Source of the DNA: Nephrocerus scutellatus | Taxonomy: Eukaryota > Arthropoda > Insecta > Diptera > Pipunculidae | Reading direction: 5' to 3' | Assembly (NCBI GenBank): GCA_947095585.1 | Contig: OX352761.1 | Span: 25,139,777-25,203,776, forward strand | DNA length: 64,000 nucleotides | Shown: positions 1 through 10,741 of the stretch, in pieces | Layout: each line of letters opens with the position of its first letter | Position numbering within the stretch: position 1 is the stretch's first letter | Translations under genes and position numbers: made by a program | The notes under the pieces: model-generated | Database searches by the model: none | Told to the model about the DNA's origin: nothing | What the model saw: the letters and a program-made list of their open reading frames with translations, nothing else

Positions 1-910
1 GTTAACCAGGTCATGACAATAACCAATAACCTCTCTCTAAGCAAATTCCCACACACGATGCCATTTGCATCACCATAGTAATTAAACCGTTGCAATTCCA
101 TCTGCAGTCCATGCAAAAGAATTCGCTTTCATACCGCACACATTATCCACAGGGTTGTCTCCGAAAATGAAATGAAATTCCTTCCTGTTCGTCCCGCATT
201 ATGGTCTCTGCAAATTTCGAATATTTTCGATTCTCATTTTTGGAAGCTGTGAGTATTCACCAAATTGAATTTAAATCCTTTCTCTTTGTTGGAGAAAACC
301 AAAAAAAAAAGGAAAGCAGAATTCCATTCCATTCAATAAATGAATTTTATTTCATTATCGTCGTTCAGTTATTCACGTCCAAATCAACAAGCAGCAAAGA
401 GACAGATACTCGAACGTACACCCGGGTCCGGGTCGTGTATGTCACAAAATTTCAACCTAAAGCGCAGCGGGTTTTGATTTTGATATCCTGGCTGGCGAAA
501 GTCATCCTTGGTGGGACTTTGATCGGGTTCGAGGTAGAGTTTCCTTTATTTGCAGTTCAGACAAAAACACACAACATACACAAAAAAGTTATGCGCATCG
601 CACATATCCTGCGAGTATGGAAAATTTGCAATTTCATTCGTGGGGAGTCGCATCAAATTGCTGTACATAATGCGCTAATGGCAAAGGCAACCGTTGTCAT
701 ATTGGTCACAATATTCTGTGTGTACAGAATTTATTAATCAACAAATGTTGTGCACAGTGGTAAACTTTTATAAAACTCCATACCTTTACAGGCGTTTTCT
801 GATACATAATGAAATTGGAAGAATTCGTGTGGCGTTGCTAAAAATTTCTTTAAAAATGTTAATCGCCATTCTAAGCGAAACTTTTGTAGACCCGTTCAGA
901 GTAAAATTCC
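1..910. other. No recognisable gene
   Basis: This stretch is AT-rich and contains one 178-codon open frame (201-737, plus) that has no motif I recognise, low-complexity runs and no adjoining coding signal. I treat that frame as chance. No terminal repeats, tRNA-like boxes or transposon motifs were seen. The right edge is set by the first sequence that can be aligned to family A. Confidence 0.5.
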
Positions 911-911
911 G

Positions 912-2040
912 AGGACATATAGGTCCGGAAACAGACATTATATGGCCCCATAGTAACAACTGATGGAGACACTCGCAACCATAAATAAACCACGTTCAGG
1001 CACAACCCTAACGAACATACCGAGGTTCCAAAGCCGACTCGGATCACTGTCGTTTTGGTAGTGTGCTGCGATAGACAAACAAAAATTGTATTCGCTTATC
1101 GGATTCGATTTAGATACGAATAGACAAGCATACATGGAGTACATACTGGGGTTGCGATACCAGATGAATAAGAGAACTGCATGATACACTTTGAAAAACT
1201 ATCGTTTGTGATCATAGTTGGGTAAATTGATCGCCAATCTCTAGAGAATCTTGAAGCGATAGAAATAAGACTTTAACGAGTTTCTAAATATCCAGTTTAC
1301 TAAAGACTTGGAGGTCTGACGAAAGACCGTCGATTACACTAAGTTGCCACCATCAAGTGTAGACGAAGTTTGCAGAGCTCAAAATAATAACGCCTTGAGA
1401 CAATATGGCAGCCCAGCGGAGCTGATTTAATCTGGACGGCCCGCATTTCTTCAAGTAGTTCATGAACTGTTGACAGCCTGTACAAGAGGCATCCACTGCC
1501 CCATATAATATAAGAAGGGAGATATCACTAAATGCAACTACTACCAGATGTACCAGATACTTTCATCAAATTCGATCGGTCAGCAGGGGCTGCACAAAAT
1601 ATTAGAAAAACTATGTTCAAGTACATTCTACGATCAGAAGAGCCAACATTGGTATCTCAATAAACAGAGTAGAAAGCGGATTTGAGGTATGGCTATCCTT
1701 TAATTATCTACACGGTCAATTGTAGCAGCCGATAACAGTATGGAACCAGAAATACGCACACGGTTGCTTACAGCCAACAAAGCTATCAACGACTCTATAA
1801 TGATGAAATCGAAGAGCGTTGCCATAATGTCGACTTCGTAATGAGAATTAAAAGAATCGGTGGTCAGAACACCTAGTTCACATGGGCGACGACATTCCTT
1901 TATTTTGATTTATTTCGGAAAATACAGTATGGAAGGCTAAGTCTACGCTGGAAGAATGATTTAGGCCAAGACGCCTAGTATTAGGATGCCAAACTGGATG
2001 ACATGTTTATTGCGTTGGACTTCTGAGCGGGAGGTTTGAA
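912..2040 (+). mobile_element. Eroded family A non-LTR retrotransposon copy
   Basis: Seen: the stretch aligns by eye in order to other family A copies in the window. 965-1090 matches the end of the endonuclease domain (compare 50040-50165) and still encodes the catalytic-type SDH triplet near 1035-1045. 1310-1550 matches the endonuclease-RT linker (compare 50600-50840). 1575-1790 matches the RT thumb region (compare 2715-2930), and 1790-2035 the C-terminus (compare 3148-3390). The RT palm between about 1550 and 1575 is missing, as is part of the thumb near 1785. No frame stays open. Inference: an old, internally deleted insertion directly upstream of a younger copy of the same family. Confidence 0.75.
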
Positions 2041-2184
2041 ATTTGAATGGAACAAAAACACCTACCTCCGGCGAATGTCTGACTAACGTTCGTAAATAAG
2101 AACTGTCAAGGAGAGCTTCCCAATTCGCCTTTCTGATAAAGCTTTAAATTGTAGGTCCCTTCCATTTGTGTGCAAAAATATAAC

Positions 2185-3420
2185 GTTGTTGAATACCGCG
2201 TATAAGATTTTCTCCTCTATCCTTCAAGACAGGATAGCCCCATACGCTAAAGTCATCATTGGTCCATACCAGTGTAGCTTCTTCCCAGGCAAATCAACAA
2301 CTGATCAGATTTACACCCTAAGGCAGGTGATGGAAAAATGTCTAGAGTTTCAAAACTCACTACACCATCTTTTTATAGACTTTAAAGCCGCCTGTGATAG
2401 CATAGCCAGAGTAGAACTTTATAAAGCCATGAGAGAATTCGGCATCCCAAATAAACTGACACGACTATGTAGGTTGACCATGACCAATGTTATAAGCCAA
2501 GTACAAATATCCGGATCACTATCAAGCCCATTCAACATCTATAACGGGCTCCGACAAGGGGATGGACTGGCCTGCATCCTCTTCAACCTGGCGTTGAAGA
2601 AAGTGATCCGAGACTCCGACGTAACGGCGAGAGGAACAATCCTCTATAAGTCCACTCAGATACTGGCTTACGCAGACGATATTGACATCGTTGGTAGAAC
2701 GATCATCCAGATAGAGCAGGCGGCACGAAATCTGGGGCTGCACATAAATGAAAGCAAAACAAAGTACATGGTGGCCACGTCTGCGAGTAGAAGATCCAAC
2801 ATTGGTCCCTCAATTCAGATAGTGGAGCGCGAATTTGAAGTAGTGCAATCCTTTAACTATCACGGGTCAACTATAGAAGCCGATAACAGCATTGAACTAG
2901 AAATACGCGCACGGTTGCTTAAAACCAACAAAGCCTACTATAGCCTGTCAAGACGCTTTAAATCCAGGAACTTAACCATAACATCCAAGATGCTGATGTA
3001 TAAGACATTGGTCATACCAGTACTTACATATGGATCCGAGACTTGGGTGCTTAGCAAAAAGTATTCTGACCTCTTAGCCGCGTTCGAGAGAAAAGTCTTA
3101 CGGAGAATTGTTGGCCCCGTATGTGAGGAAGGACGATTCCGGAGACTCTATAATGATGAGATCTACGAGCGTTACCGCGATGTCGACATCGTGAAGAAAA
3201 TTAAGCTCGGTAGGCTCCGGTGGGCAGGACACCTAGCTCGCATGAGCGAAGAGGATCCTGCTCGGAAAGTCCTTTGCGAGGCCGGCCAAGCCTACGCTGG
3301 AAGGATGGCGTAGACCAGGACGCCCAGAGTTTAGGGATGCCAAACTGGATGACATCGGCTTTAAATCGGGACCGGTGGAGAGACTTTTTGCGGGAGGCCA
3401 GGACCGGACCCCGGTTGTAG
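2185..3420 (+). pseudogene. Reverse transcriptase ORF2 fragment, family A
   Basis: The longest RT frame in the window, open for 381 codons (2168-3313); the methionine at 2168 lies upstream of the element and is not a natural start. RT signatures are in order: the motif A block FIDFKAACDSI (about 2370-2403, consensus AYD changed to ACD), motif B NGLRQGDGL (about 2544-2570) and the catalytic YADD (2669-2680). The C-terminal part holds LTYGSETWVLSKK and the GRLRWAGHLARM box common to RTE-like ORF2 proteins. A frameshift near 3280 moves the last ~45 residues (GRPSLRWKDGVDQDA to stop at 3420) to another frame. There is no endonuclease because of 5' truncation, so this is not an autonomous copy. 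Confidence 0.85.
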
Positions 3421-3442
3421 AGCCAAATATGATGATGATGAT
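2185..3442 (+). mobile_element. Family A non-LTR retrotransposon, 5'-truncated, with ATG-repeat tail
   Basis: The element starts inside the RT domain at the AATACCGCGTATAAG sequence that is shared with the copy at 50870-50911, and ends after the stop codon in CGGTTGTAGAGCCAAAT followed by four to five ATG/GAT repeats (3427-3442). Two other copies end in the same sequence (13041-13085 on the minus strand, 17841-17870 on the plus strand), so this is the true 3' terminus. 5' truncation and a short simple-repeat tail are typical of target-primed reverse transcription, as in RTE-type elements. The clade assignment is inference. Confidence 0.85.
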
Positions 3443-5039
3443 AAATATATGTATTCCTAAAGGTTTGTTAGGTACTTAAGCCACCTGCCCCACTGTGTGA
3501 ATTCGATCATTTGACGACCTTTCTACTGAATAAATTTGCTGAATAATTGCGACGTACATTAGCCTTGCAGTGTTAGAATTCGAAGCTCATCCGCATAGTC
3601 CTTTTATGATGCAATTTGAAATTTGGTCATGATTCCGGGGAAAATGTCTGCTTTTCAGCGTAGCCAGATGCGTGTAGTATGTATTGCAACTGGATATAAA
3701 GTAAGCGAAACCATTTCCTGGTGAATTTCAATCGTAATATCCTGTTGCTGCACTCGCCACGGGGCATTCCTTGTAGTGGACCTGATTAGCGTAACCAAAA
3801 CCCTCAGAGCACTTGACAGAGTACAGCACACTTAATCAACTAGTACGTTTACTTGCAGCTTTTATTTAGTCCGGTTATTTGTCGAGATTAATGATGATAG
3901 GGATGGCAAAAAGGACGAAGCGAAAGAGAAATCGCCCACAAATGAAATCGACATTTTATGGCGCATCGGTCAGCGGGAGAGGAGCATCATTTGCAAATAT
4001 TATTGTAACGAAATCGAATCAAATATGCATCGAGCTCACCTGTGAGTGAGTGTAACAAAAGGAAGGGAGCTGCTTTGGAATGTTGCTAACTGTTATTACA
4101 GCTAGAAACAGGCACTCCACTCCATGTCCATCAAACGAAGCCAATTCATCTTCACACACGAGTCTCCGCAGGTGATAAGTGCGAACAAATCATTTCGCAA
4201 TGAAGCAGCATTCGTTTCGGTCCGCCTTGCGTGCGTGTGGAGCACATTTTTTAATATGCCACGACTATGAGTTTACTGTGTATTGATGATGCCTGCTAAT
4301 GCATTGATGGATGATAGCAGCTGGAAGTAGAAACGACGACGACGGCACACAAATTGGCCATCAAATTCTTGTAACTTCAGCGAATCAATCATCAGGGCGA
4401 CAAATAAAAGAATCGCTGGAAATTTAATTTTGATTGCTGTGCTTCATCCTTCGGGCATCCTTTCCTAGCGGCGTAAAGACACTGCGTCATTCAGCTGGCA
4501 AGGAACGTTTGTAGTCACACATAATTCCTTGTTGAAATGGGAGAAAAATTGTTATTGACGACATGCGGGAGGCGAAAATGGGACATTTTATAGGTAAGAT
4601 CCATCAGTTGCGATACGAACTTTGGGGAGTTTGGATTTTGCTGTTTTCAATTTAGCAGAAATATAGGGAAATACTAGTTGAAATTTTCGATTGCTAAGGG
4701 GTAAAATCACTGTTTTATTTCTCAGCCTTAATGACAGACTATACACTTGGCACAACGTGGGCATTAAGCAGCTGACGAGAAACGATGTATACGAACTAGT
4801 ATTTTTAATGCCTGATGATCGTATTGATGCAGGAAAACAGAGCTTGTGTTGTACGGCTACTACTGCAAGCTTAACAGTACGCCCGAAGATGGGCTTGAGG
4901 TTAGATTGATGAGATGAGAAGACATGCAACTGGCTGTTTTTCTTAAGCTGTCTTAGCGATAAGACAGCGACAAACAGGAAACATTTTTGCGGTGTTCAAG
5001 CGAAGCTATTGACATCGCAATGTTTCCGCTACCGAAAAG
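3443..5039. other. No recognisable gene; one perfect short hairpin
   Basis: About 1.6 kb without a supported gene. Open frames at 4588-4929 (minus) and 4691-4909 (plus) overlap on opposite strands and show no motif I recognise. They adjoin a CR1-like fragment at 5040-5240 and could be its eroded continuation, but I cannot show that. A perfect 9-bp inverted repeat GCTGTCTTA/TAAGACAGC with a 4-nt loop lies at 4947-4968. Confidence 0.45.
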
Positions 5040-5240
5040 TTTCATCTTACAGAGATGAAATATTGTTTGAGGTGCACCTGATCTGGTATATGACAATTGT
5101 ACTGAAGTTTCCCTTTGTTGGTAAGAGACAGCATTGGGTTTTGGAAGCGGGTATTTCTACTCTTTTAAGTTCTCTCCATTTTATTATGCTGCCCAGGACA
5201 GAATTTAAGGAACTAAACATTGCTTGTACCAAATGGTTTC
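5040..5240 (-). mobile_element. CR1-like (family B) RT fragment
   Basis: On the minus strand this piece encodes a stretch ending KRVEIPASKTQCCLL, which matches the RVEFNASKTQCCLLS region just after the RT catalytic core of the family B copy at 15530-15590, and the nucleotide block CGCTTCCAAAACCCAATGCT is identical in both. The preceding residues (LNSVLGSIIKW) match LNSDLDNIIKL in that copy. No other part of the element is recognisable around it. A short relic. Confidence 0.7.
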
Positions 5241-5560
5241 ACAGTTCAATGAGATATGCCATCAAATAGCTTTTGCCCAAGAAATTCGTATTCCCGTAAC
5301 TAAGGGTTTCATGTGTTCAACGATATTCCATAATGAATTGTAACAGTGTTTGCTGGGTGACGCTCGCTGGACCCAGGGTTCGTTTCTCGGTGGTGCGTTA
5401 CAAATTAAAAATCTGTGTTTTTTTTTTATGTCGGTTTTCTTTTCTTTATTTCAAACAAATTCTTACTCAATAGTCTTAGGACTATTTAATAGTAATGAAA
5501 CTAATAATAATAATAATGATGATAAACTAAATTTCGGTCGGTCTGTCGGATAGTGATGAG

Positions 5561-5753
5561 CAAAACTGGTCTTGCAGTCTTGTCTTGGTCTTGCAAAAAA
5601 TGCAAGACCAAGACCGATCATTCAGTTGCAAGACCAAGACCATGACCAAGACTGAGAGTGCAAGACCAAGACCAAGACTGAGAGTGCAAGACCAAGCCCA
5701 AGACCAAGACCAAGAATATGTATGCAAGACTGCAAGACTGCAAGACTCTTGCA
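5561..5753. repeat. Left subterminal CAAGAC minisatellite of the hAT-like element
   Basis: A run of CAAGAC and GTCTTG hexamers with interspersed TGCAAGACCAAGAC and GAGAGTG units. At 5582-5614 a perfect 14-bp inverted repeat (GTCTTGGTCTTGCA and its complement, 5-nt loop) can fold. hAT transposases are known to bind short repeated subterminal motifs, so a binding role is a reasonable inference, but the array could also be a passive expansion. Confidence 0.8.
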
Positions 5754-7014
5754 TTTAAAATTGCGTAATATCTCTGTTGATATTTATTTTTAAATTCTAC
5801 ATATGTCGTATGTTTATTTGTATACGAGTAAGAACTTATATAAGATCTACACCAAGTCTGTTGTGTAGTATGGTATTTACAGGCATATGTATGTACATAC
5901 ATAGATTGCTATTTCCTGACCATTTTATATTTTTGGCTTTTTTTTGTGATAGGTTTTTTCTTTCCAGACAAGTCATATAAACGAGGTTTGACAAAAAAAA
6001 ACCTTAGCGAAGACGTGTGTGACATGGCATGGTTATAAAAAGAAATGATGAAATTGACGGAGTTCTTTTGGAAGAATAAGTCTAGACTTTCTTGAACAAA
6101 TTTTTTTCGAACTAACCGCTAAACATAAATGTTGGTAGTTTTGTGTGTATATACTAAGTGATGAGAGTAAAGTAAAGGATAGACTGTAGGACAAGTCTTT
6201 GTGAACGTCATCATTCATTTGGGATCTGATTCTTGGGTATATTCTGAGGAAAAAATCGTTAAACAGTAAGGGGGTATTTCTAATGTTGACATCATTTCTC
6301 GGGGGAAGAAATACTAGCCTATGTAACTGCGTTTATATGAAATCGATATCTTATTTGAGTCTTCCGATATCCATCTTCAATGCCTGTTCCAGTTTTCTTG
6401 CCCATGCTAATTTTTGACTTTGAGGTCAATTTTCTCCAGAAAATGCGTAATAAACATAACGTTTTACTATTTTTTTCTTATGAACATAACAATAATAAAA
6501 CACCTCAACAAGAAGTTTGAGGAAAAACCTTTAGATTTTATGATACTTGGGAAACCAGCACCAGGTAAAATTTTAAAAGAGTGTTTTTGCGTTTATGTTT
6601 TTTGGAGGAGGTAGTTTGAAGGGGCCGATTACTTTGTTTCTAATTTTACCTGCCCACCTATTGACGCTGAATTTGTGTTGAAATGATGATTGTCTCCTTC
6701 TGTGTGGATTCTCCACAGCCCATTTTTTTGTACGAAACTAACTCTGGAACGCCTTGACCAATTTAAACCAAAATTGCTGGCATACATATCGTATCACTTA
6801 TTACCTGGAATCAATACAGCTGGTTGGTGGTTGAAGTTATTGGTTACTAATGTTAGTGTTGAATCTACAATTTTCGGTGTCGCTGAGACGAATAGAGATG
6901 GTAATACACACCACTAGGGTGTATGGAGCAAGGCGTTCCACAGTTCTTCATACATACATATATCCATTTATGTATAATACTCATATAGAAATTATTCAAA
7001 AAATACTTTGGTCT

Positions 7015-7176
7015 GCAAGAATTTTGGCAAGACCGCAAGACCAAGACCAAGACTCAGGCTGCAAGACCAAGACCAAGACCAAGACTAATGGCACTAATGC
7101 AAGACCAAGACTCGACCGGCAAGACCAAGACCAAGACCAAGACCAAGACCGAGATGAAATCGTCTTGGTCTTGCGT
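7015..7176. repeat. Right subterminal CAAGAC minisatellite of the hAT-like element
   Basis: Repeated GCAAGACCAAGAC units, ending in an inverted pair CAAGACCAAGAC (7138-7149) and GTCTTGGTCTTG (7162-7173) around a 12-nt loop, just inside the right terminal repeat. It mirrors the left array in sequence but not in exact copy number. The minus-strand frame across it reads as a Trp-Ser repeat and is not a gene. Confidence 0.8.
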
Positions 7177-7253
7177 TTGCTCATCACTACTGTCGGAAGG
7201 TCGGGGCATTGGTAGTGTCACTGGCATTCGCATTCAATGGCGCTACCTATTTA

Positions 7254-8395
7254 CCGGTTGACTGACACAAAGTTTAACCAACTTCAGACTGTCATTGCTG
7301 TCAAACCAGTGATGACAGAGCGCTCAAATTAACACTAATGACAGTGTATCGCACAATAAATCGTTATAACGATACTGACAGCATTGCAAAACGCCATGCT
7401 GGTGGACCGAAACGCACTGCAACATCGCCGAATATCATTCGGAAGGTGAAGGCCAAATTGGCTCGGAATCCGCGCCGTGGCGGCAGAAAAATGGCTCATG
7501 AGGCGAACATTTCGCTCGAACGGATGCAGCACATATTGAAAGATCATATCGCACTAAAGGCCTTGAAATTCCAAACAACGCATGGTCTCACCGATGCTCA
7601 AAAAAAAGTTAGAGTGGAAGGAGCAAAGGAGTTGTTACGCTTGCACGAAAGTGGCGATTTTCCGAAGTTGGTTTTCTCCGATGAGTCACCGTTCATTATT
7701 GAGCAATATGTGAACAAGCAAAACGATCGGATTTACTTGTCCGGCCGTTATACTGAAAATTTGGACTAACGGACTACCACTCGAAACCAAGCGCCGCCGA
7801 TGTTGATGGTTTGGGCCGCCGTGACGGCCGAAAGCCGTTCACCGCTCGTTTTTGCACCGTGGCATCAAGATAAATGCTCAAATTTATCGGGATCATATGT
7901 TGGAGGAAGTGTTGAAGCCTTGGGCACAAAACATTTCGGCCACAGAGCCTGGACATTTAAACAGGACTCGGCGCCGAGTCATAAAGCACGCGTCAGTTAA
8001 GATTGTCTGAGAAACAACGTTCCGCGGTTCATTTCCACTGCCCAATGGCTACCAAATTTACCGGATGCAAATCCGCTAGATTTCTCGGTTCGGGGTATTT
8101 TGAAGAGCAAGGTTGGGTTGGGACAAAAAAATACCAAAGTGTCGATCATCTCAAGAAAGCGCTTCGCCGGGAATGGGCCAAAATACCGCAGAGCCACTTT
8201 CGTGCTGCATGCAATATCTTTGTCGGCCGTTTGAAGGCCATAATCGCGGCTAAGGGTGGCCAAATCAAAAACTGCTAATGCAATTCGGAAATTTAAATAT
8301 TTTTGAATATGTTTTTCTTTGATTCAATAAAATTCATCAAAAAATAAAAATTCTGTGGCGTTTTGTTTTGGTAACACTTCGTTTCAGTCACCCTG
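7254..8395 (+). mobile_element. DD37D (maT-type) mariner element, copy 1
   Basis: Terminal inverted repeats: left CCGGTTGACTGACACAAAGT, right (complement) CAGGGTGACTGAAACGAAGT, flanked by TA at 7252-7253 and 8396-8397, the duplication expected for Tc1/mariner. A second copy lies at 52627-53933. Compared with it, copy 1 lacks about 170 bp after the left repeat (joined near 7337), which removes the natural start codon and the first helix-turn-helix. The element is inserted in one unit of a tandem repeat. Confidence 0.88.
7338..8278 (+). pseudogene. Mariner (DD37D) transposase, broken
   Basis: Three frames (7338-7769, 7800-8000, 8003-8278) together cover most of a transposase. The N-terminus lost its start with the deletion; the remaining part begins at VYRTINRYNDT. 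The first catalytic Asp is kept in LVFSDESPF (about 7670-7695) followed by YVNKQNDRIYL. The second, in QDSAPSHKARVS (about 7960-7998), and the third, near NPLDFSV in the related copy, would give the D-37-D spacing; here frame breaks at 7769 and around 8000 separate them. The product would have cut and pasted the element at TA sites. It cannot be made as one protein here. Confidence 0.85.
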
Positions 8396-8814
8396 TATAT
8401 GGCAAGTGTAGTACTTGCGGTGCTATCTCCTGTAGCGTGCAGCTAACAGCAGAGTCGGAGTAGCGTATTCTTGGTGGCATTCGCATTCAGTGGCGCTACC
8501 TACTTAAAGGGCAAGTTTAGTACTTGTAGGGCTATCTACTGTAGCGTGCAGCTAACAGCAGAGTCGGAGGAAAGTAGGTCACTAGAATTCGCTTTGAATG
8601 ACGCTACTTACTGAATCAACCAAAAAACCAAAAGGTTTTCCAAAAAAGAGTGATCCGGAGATCATAAGTTCGGTGCCGAACTATATGGGAACTATGTGTA
8701 GTCGGTGGTCTTACATGAATGCGACCACTGTGCCTCTCTATAAATAATAACAGTTCCGAGCACTAATTGTTAGTTTTATTTTAACGTTGCATTTTCTCTT
8801 AAAGTAAAGTTTTC

Positions 8815-8866
8815 CCCCACTGGGGATTCGAACCTATGAATCGGTGAGACTGCCGCTCTGTGGTTT
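8815..8866 (-). repeat. tRNA-derived fragment with Pol III B box
   Basis: On the minus strand the sequence GGTTCGAATCCCC (complement of 8823-8835) is a consensus Pol III B box, preceded by GCAGTCTCACCGATTCATA, which resembles a tRNA anticodon-arm and variable region. No acceptor stem pairs, and the A box is missing because CR1-like sequence abuts it at about 8867. This is best read as the remains of a tRNA-derived SINE rather than a tRNA gene. Confidence 0.35.
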
Positions 8867-9125
8867 TCTACAAATTTTACTACGGTAGATGCTATTTATA
8901 AATCAACGAGAACAATCGTTTCAGTTCTAATTATCATAGATTTGCCTTAAAACCTTATTCATGTAGAACCCAAGATTTCAAATCTTCCTTTTTTCAGAGA
9001 GTTACTTCGATGTGTATTCAATTGGTCGACTCCGTGTTTCCCAAAACGTTTTATCTACAGGCTTTCAAATAAGCCGTCAACAAATTCCTGAAGGACGACC
9101 GAAGTGTTCATTAGAGGATCAAAAG
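8867..9125 (+). mobile_element. CR1-like ORF2 C-terminus, fragment 1
   Basis: Reads KFYYGRC..., then HRFALKP, RTQDFKSSF and SVFPKTF before a stop near 9110; this is the standard C-terminal end of CR1/Jockey-type ORF2 proteins (YGRC, then a box around a Trp/Met ahead of the terminal helix). It aligns along its length with the inverse-oriented fragment at 37455-37745, but has an internal deletion after YGRC and stops in frame. Both fragments begin at nearly the same base (TTTTCTACAAATTTTACTAC), so their 5' truncation points coincide. Confidence 0.7.
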
Positions 9126-10740
9126 AAAGAAAAAAATTTCCTGAAAAAAAACATAGTTGTAATAACACGTAGCTAAGTCTCTATGTAAATCTCCAATCAT
9201 GTTAATATATTCAAGTTACTCTTAATAAAGAATTATAATATATTATATACAAAGTAGAGAACTACATTTAAAAAAAAAGGTTGTTTCTGCGGTGCATTCA
9301 ATAAATTAAAAACAAATAGAGTTCATTCGAAGGACGTGCTACGTCGAAGATAAATTGCATAATGAACCTTCAAGATGCAATGAGAATTTAATGTAAATGT
9401 ACGATTCAAAGCAGGGATAGCAGATTCATTCAACAACCTTCTCATCTAAAGAAGTACGAGGACATCTGAAAGCATCAAAGAATCCCTTGTTTTCGCTGTT
9501 TAGATGGGAGTAAGTGTTGAAGTGATGAAGTGAAGAGCTGAAGAATTCTTAAATTATTTAAAATTGAAAGCATATTGAAGTATTGAATCATAAGGGCAAC
9601 TTGTCTCGAATGCTTCTCCCGTTCTTTTTAAATAGTTTTTTCTAATTGCATTCCCATTGGACGTAGTTCCACACACACCTCTGGGCGTGGAATACCTGTG
9701 GTGAGATACCTGCCTTTAAGCCTCTTTGTATTATTTGTATATTTGCCGTCGTAGAAATACACATCAAGCTGATGATTATATTTTATGCATTGAAAGCTCT
9801 AAGGATACGTCAGGACCTCCCCATCTCCTCACCTCCCCACCATCCCTCTTTAACTCTTAACCATAGGCAACGAACTGAAATAACACACAGCTATCCTTAT
9901 ATAGACATTATGCACTCTGTCGTTATTTGTGCATTAGGTTAGTTGTTTGAAAATAAACAACCGACGTTAGTGCTGTAGAGTGTAGATTTCTGCTAGTAGC
10001 TCAGATCCTGCTAACCGCAATTGAATATTTAAAGCTTTGTTCGCTGTTTGTACTGCACAATATTTACCAACAAAATTTTATGAATTGTTATTTTAGATTC
10101 AAAGGTACAAACATCGTCTGGGTTTAAGAAAACCGTTCAAGTATTGCATGAACCGCCATTCAGAATTTGGCAGGTGTAATGAGCCAAAATGTAACAGGAT
10201 TTGGAAAATTTCGACACTGAATTATTTACCGAAGAAATAAAATCATATTGAGAAATATGGAATAAACCATAAATGGCCAAGCAAAAAACAACCCAGAGAA
10301 TTTACAAAAAAGAGACTGCATCGATAAATAATTGTATTTTATTTTGTGAAGGATTCCTAGAGAAGGAAGACAAAAAGGAAAATTAAATATTTATAAGCAT
10401 CGCCTAATAACATAATTAACGTTGTCTGTTTGTCTGTCTGTATGTATGTAATGCTTTTATGTCGCCTCATTCCGCCTAAGCCACTGGACTTATCGAAGCC
10501 ATATTCACACCATATGTTCGTTTGGTGCTCCGATAAAAAAATGGTGGAATGGTTACATGGAAGAAAAAAGATTCCGTCATTTTTGACGGGTTCTCACCTA
10601 GACGTACTTAAGATTGATTTTCCTGTTGTATGTTTACAAGCACAATGTCCCTCGGGAATGCCGCCACATATACTGAAATAGAAAGTTGGTGCATTTATAA
10701 TTCTTTTTAGAAATCTTAACCCAAAAAAGGGTTTGTTGAA
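9126..10740. other. No recognisable gene
   Basis: About 1.6 kb of AT-rich sequence. The only open frame of note (10430-10681, plus, 83 codons) has no recognised motif. A short purine/pyrimidine run follows near 10740, where the family C element begins. I see no repeats, tRNA boxes or transposon termini. Confidence 0.5.
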
Positions 10741-10741
10741 T

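Larger units (their letters stand above)
5551..7189. mobile_element. Non-autonomous hAT-like DNA transposon with 8-bp target duplication
   Basis: Seen: terminal inverted repeats TAGTGATGAGCAAAAC (5551-5566) and its near complement at 7174-7189 (GTTTGCTCATCACTA). The flanking octamer CTGTCGGA is present exactly at 5543-5550 and 7190-7197. Eight-base target duplications with short terminal repeats of the YAGTG type are characteristic of the hAT superfamily. Both ends carry minisatellites of CAAGAC/GTCTTG units, including perfect hairpins. The 1.25 kb between them is AT-rich and has only short frames (none above ~75 codons with any transposase motif), so the element is non-autonomous. Another superfamily with 8-bp duplications, such as P or Merlin, is possible but fits the termini less well. 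Confidence 0.8.
7223..8620. repeat. ~108-bp tandem repeat, interrupted by a mariner insertion
   Basis: The unit begins GGCATTCGCATTCA(A/G)TGGCGCTACCTA and continues with GTACTTG...CTATCTCCTGTAGCGTGCAGCTAACAGCAGAGTCGGAG. Unit 1 is split: 7223-7253, then 8396-8475 beyond the transposon. Unit 2 is 8476-8583, and a partial third unit starts near 8584. The octamer duplicated by the hAT-like element (CTGTCGGA) appears to be part of the preceding, degraded unit. No function is evident. Confidence 0.75.

Noticed and set aside
201..737. 178-codon open frame
   Set aside because: Low-complexity, AT-rich sequence, no motif, no support from neighbours.
4947..4968. Perfect 9-bp hairpin as a terminator or structured RNA
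   Set aside because: No adjoining gene, no T-run, and hairpins of this size occur by chance in 64 kb.
5340..5395. Sequence CCCAGGGTTCGTTTCTC as a Pol III B box
   Set aside because: Two mismatches in conserved positions, no A box and no pairing stem.
5618..5902. 94- and 75-codon minus-strand frames with WSWSW repeats
   Set aside because: They are translations of the CAAGAC minisatellite of the hAT-like element.
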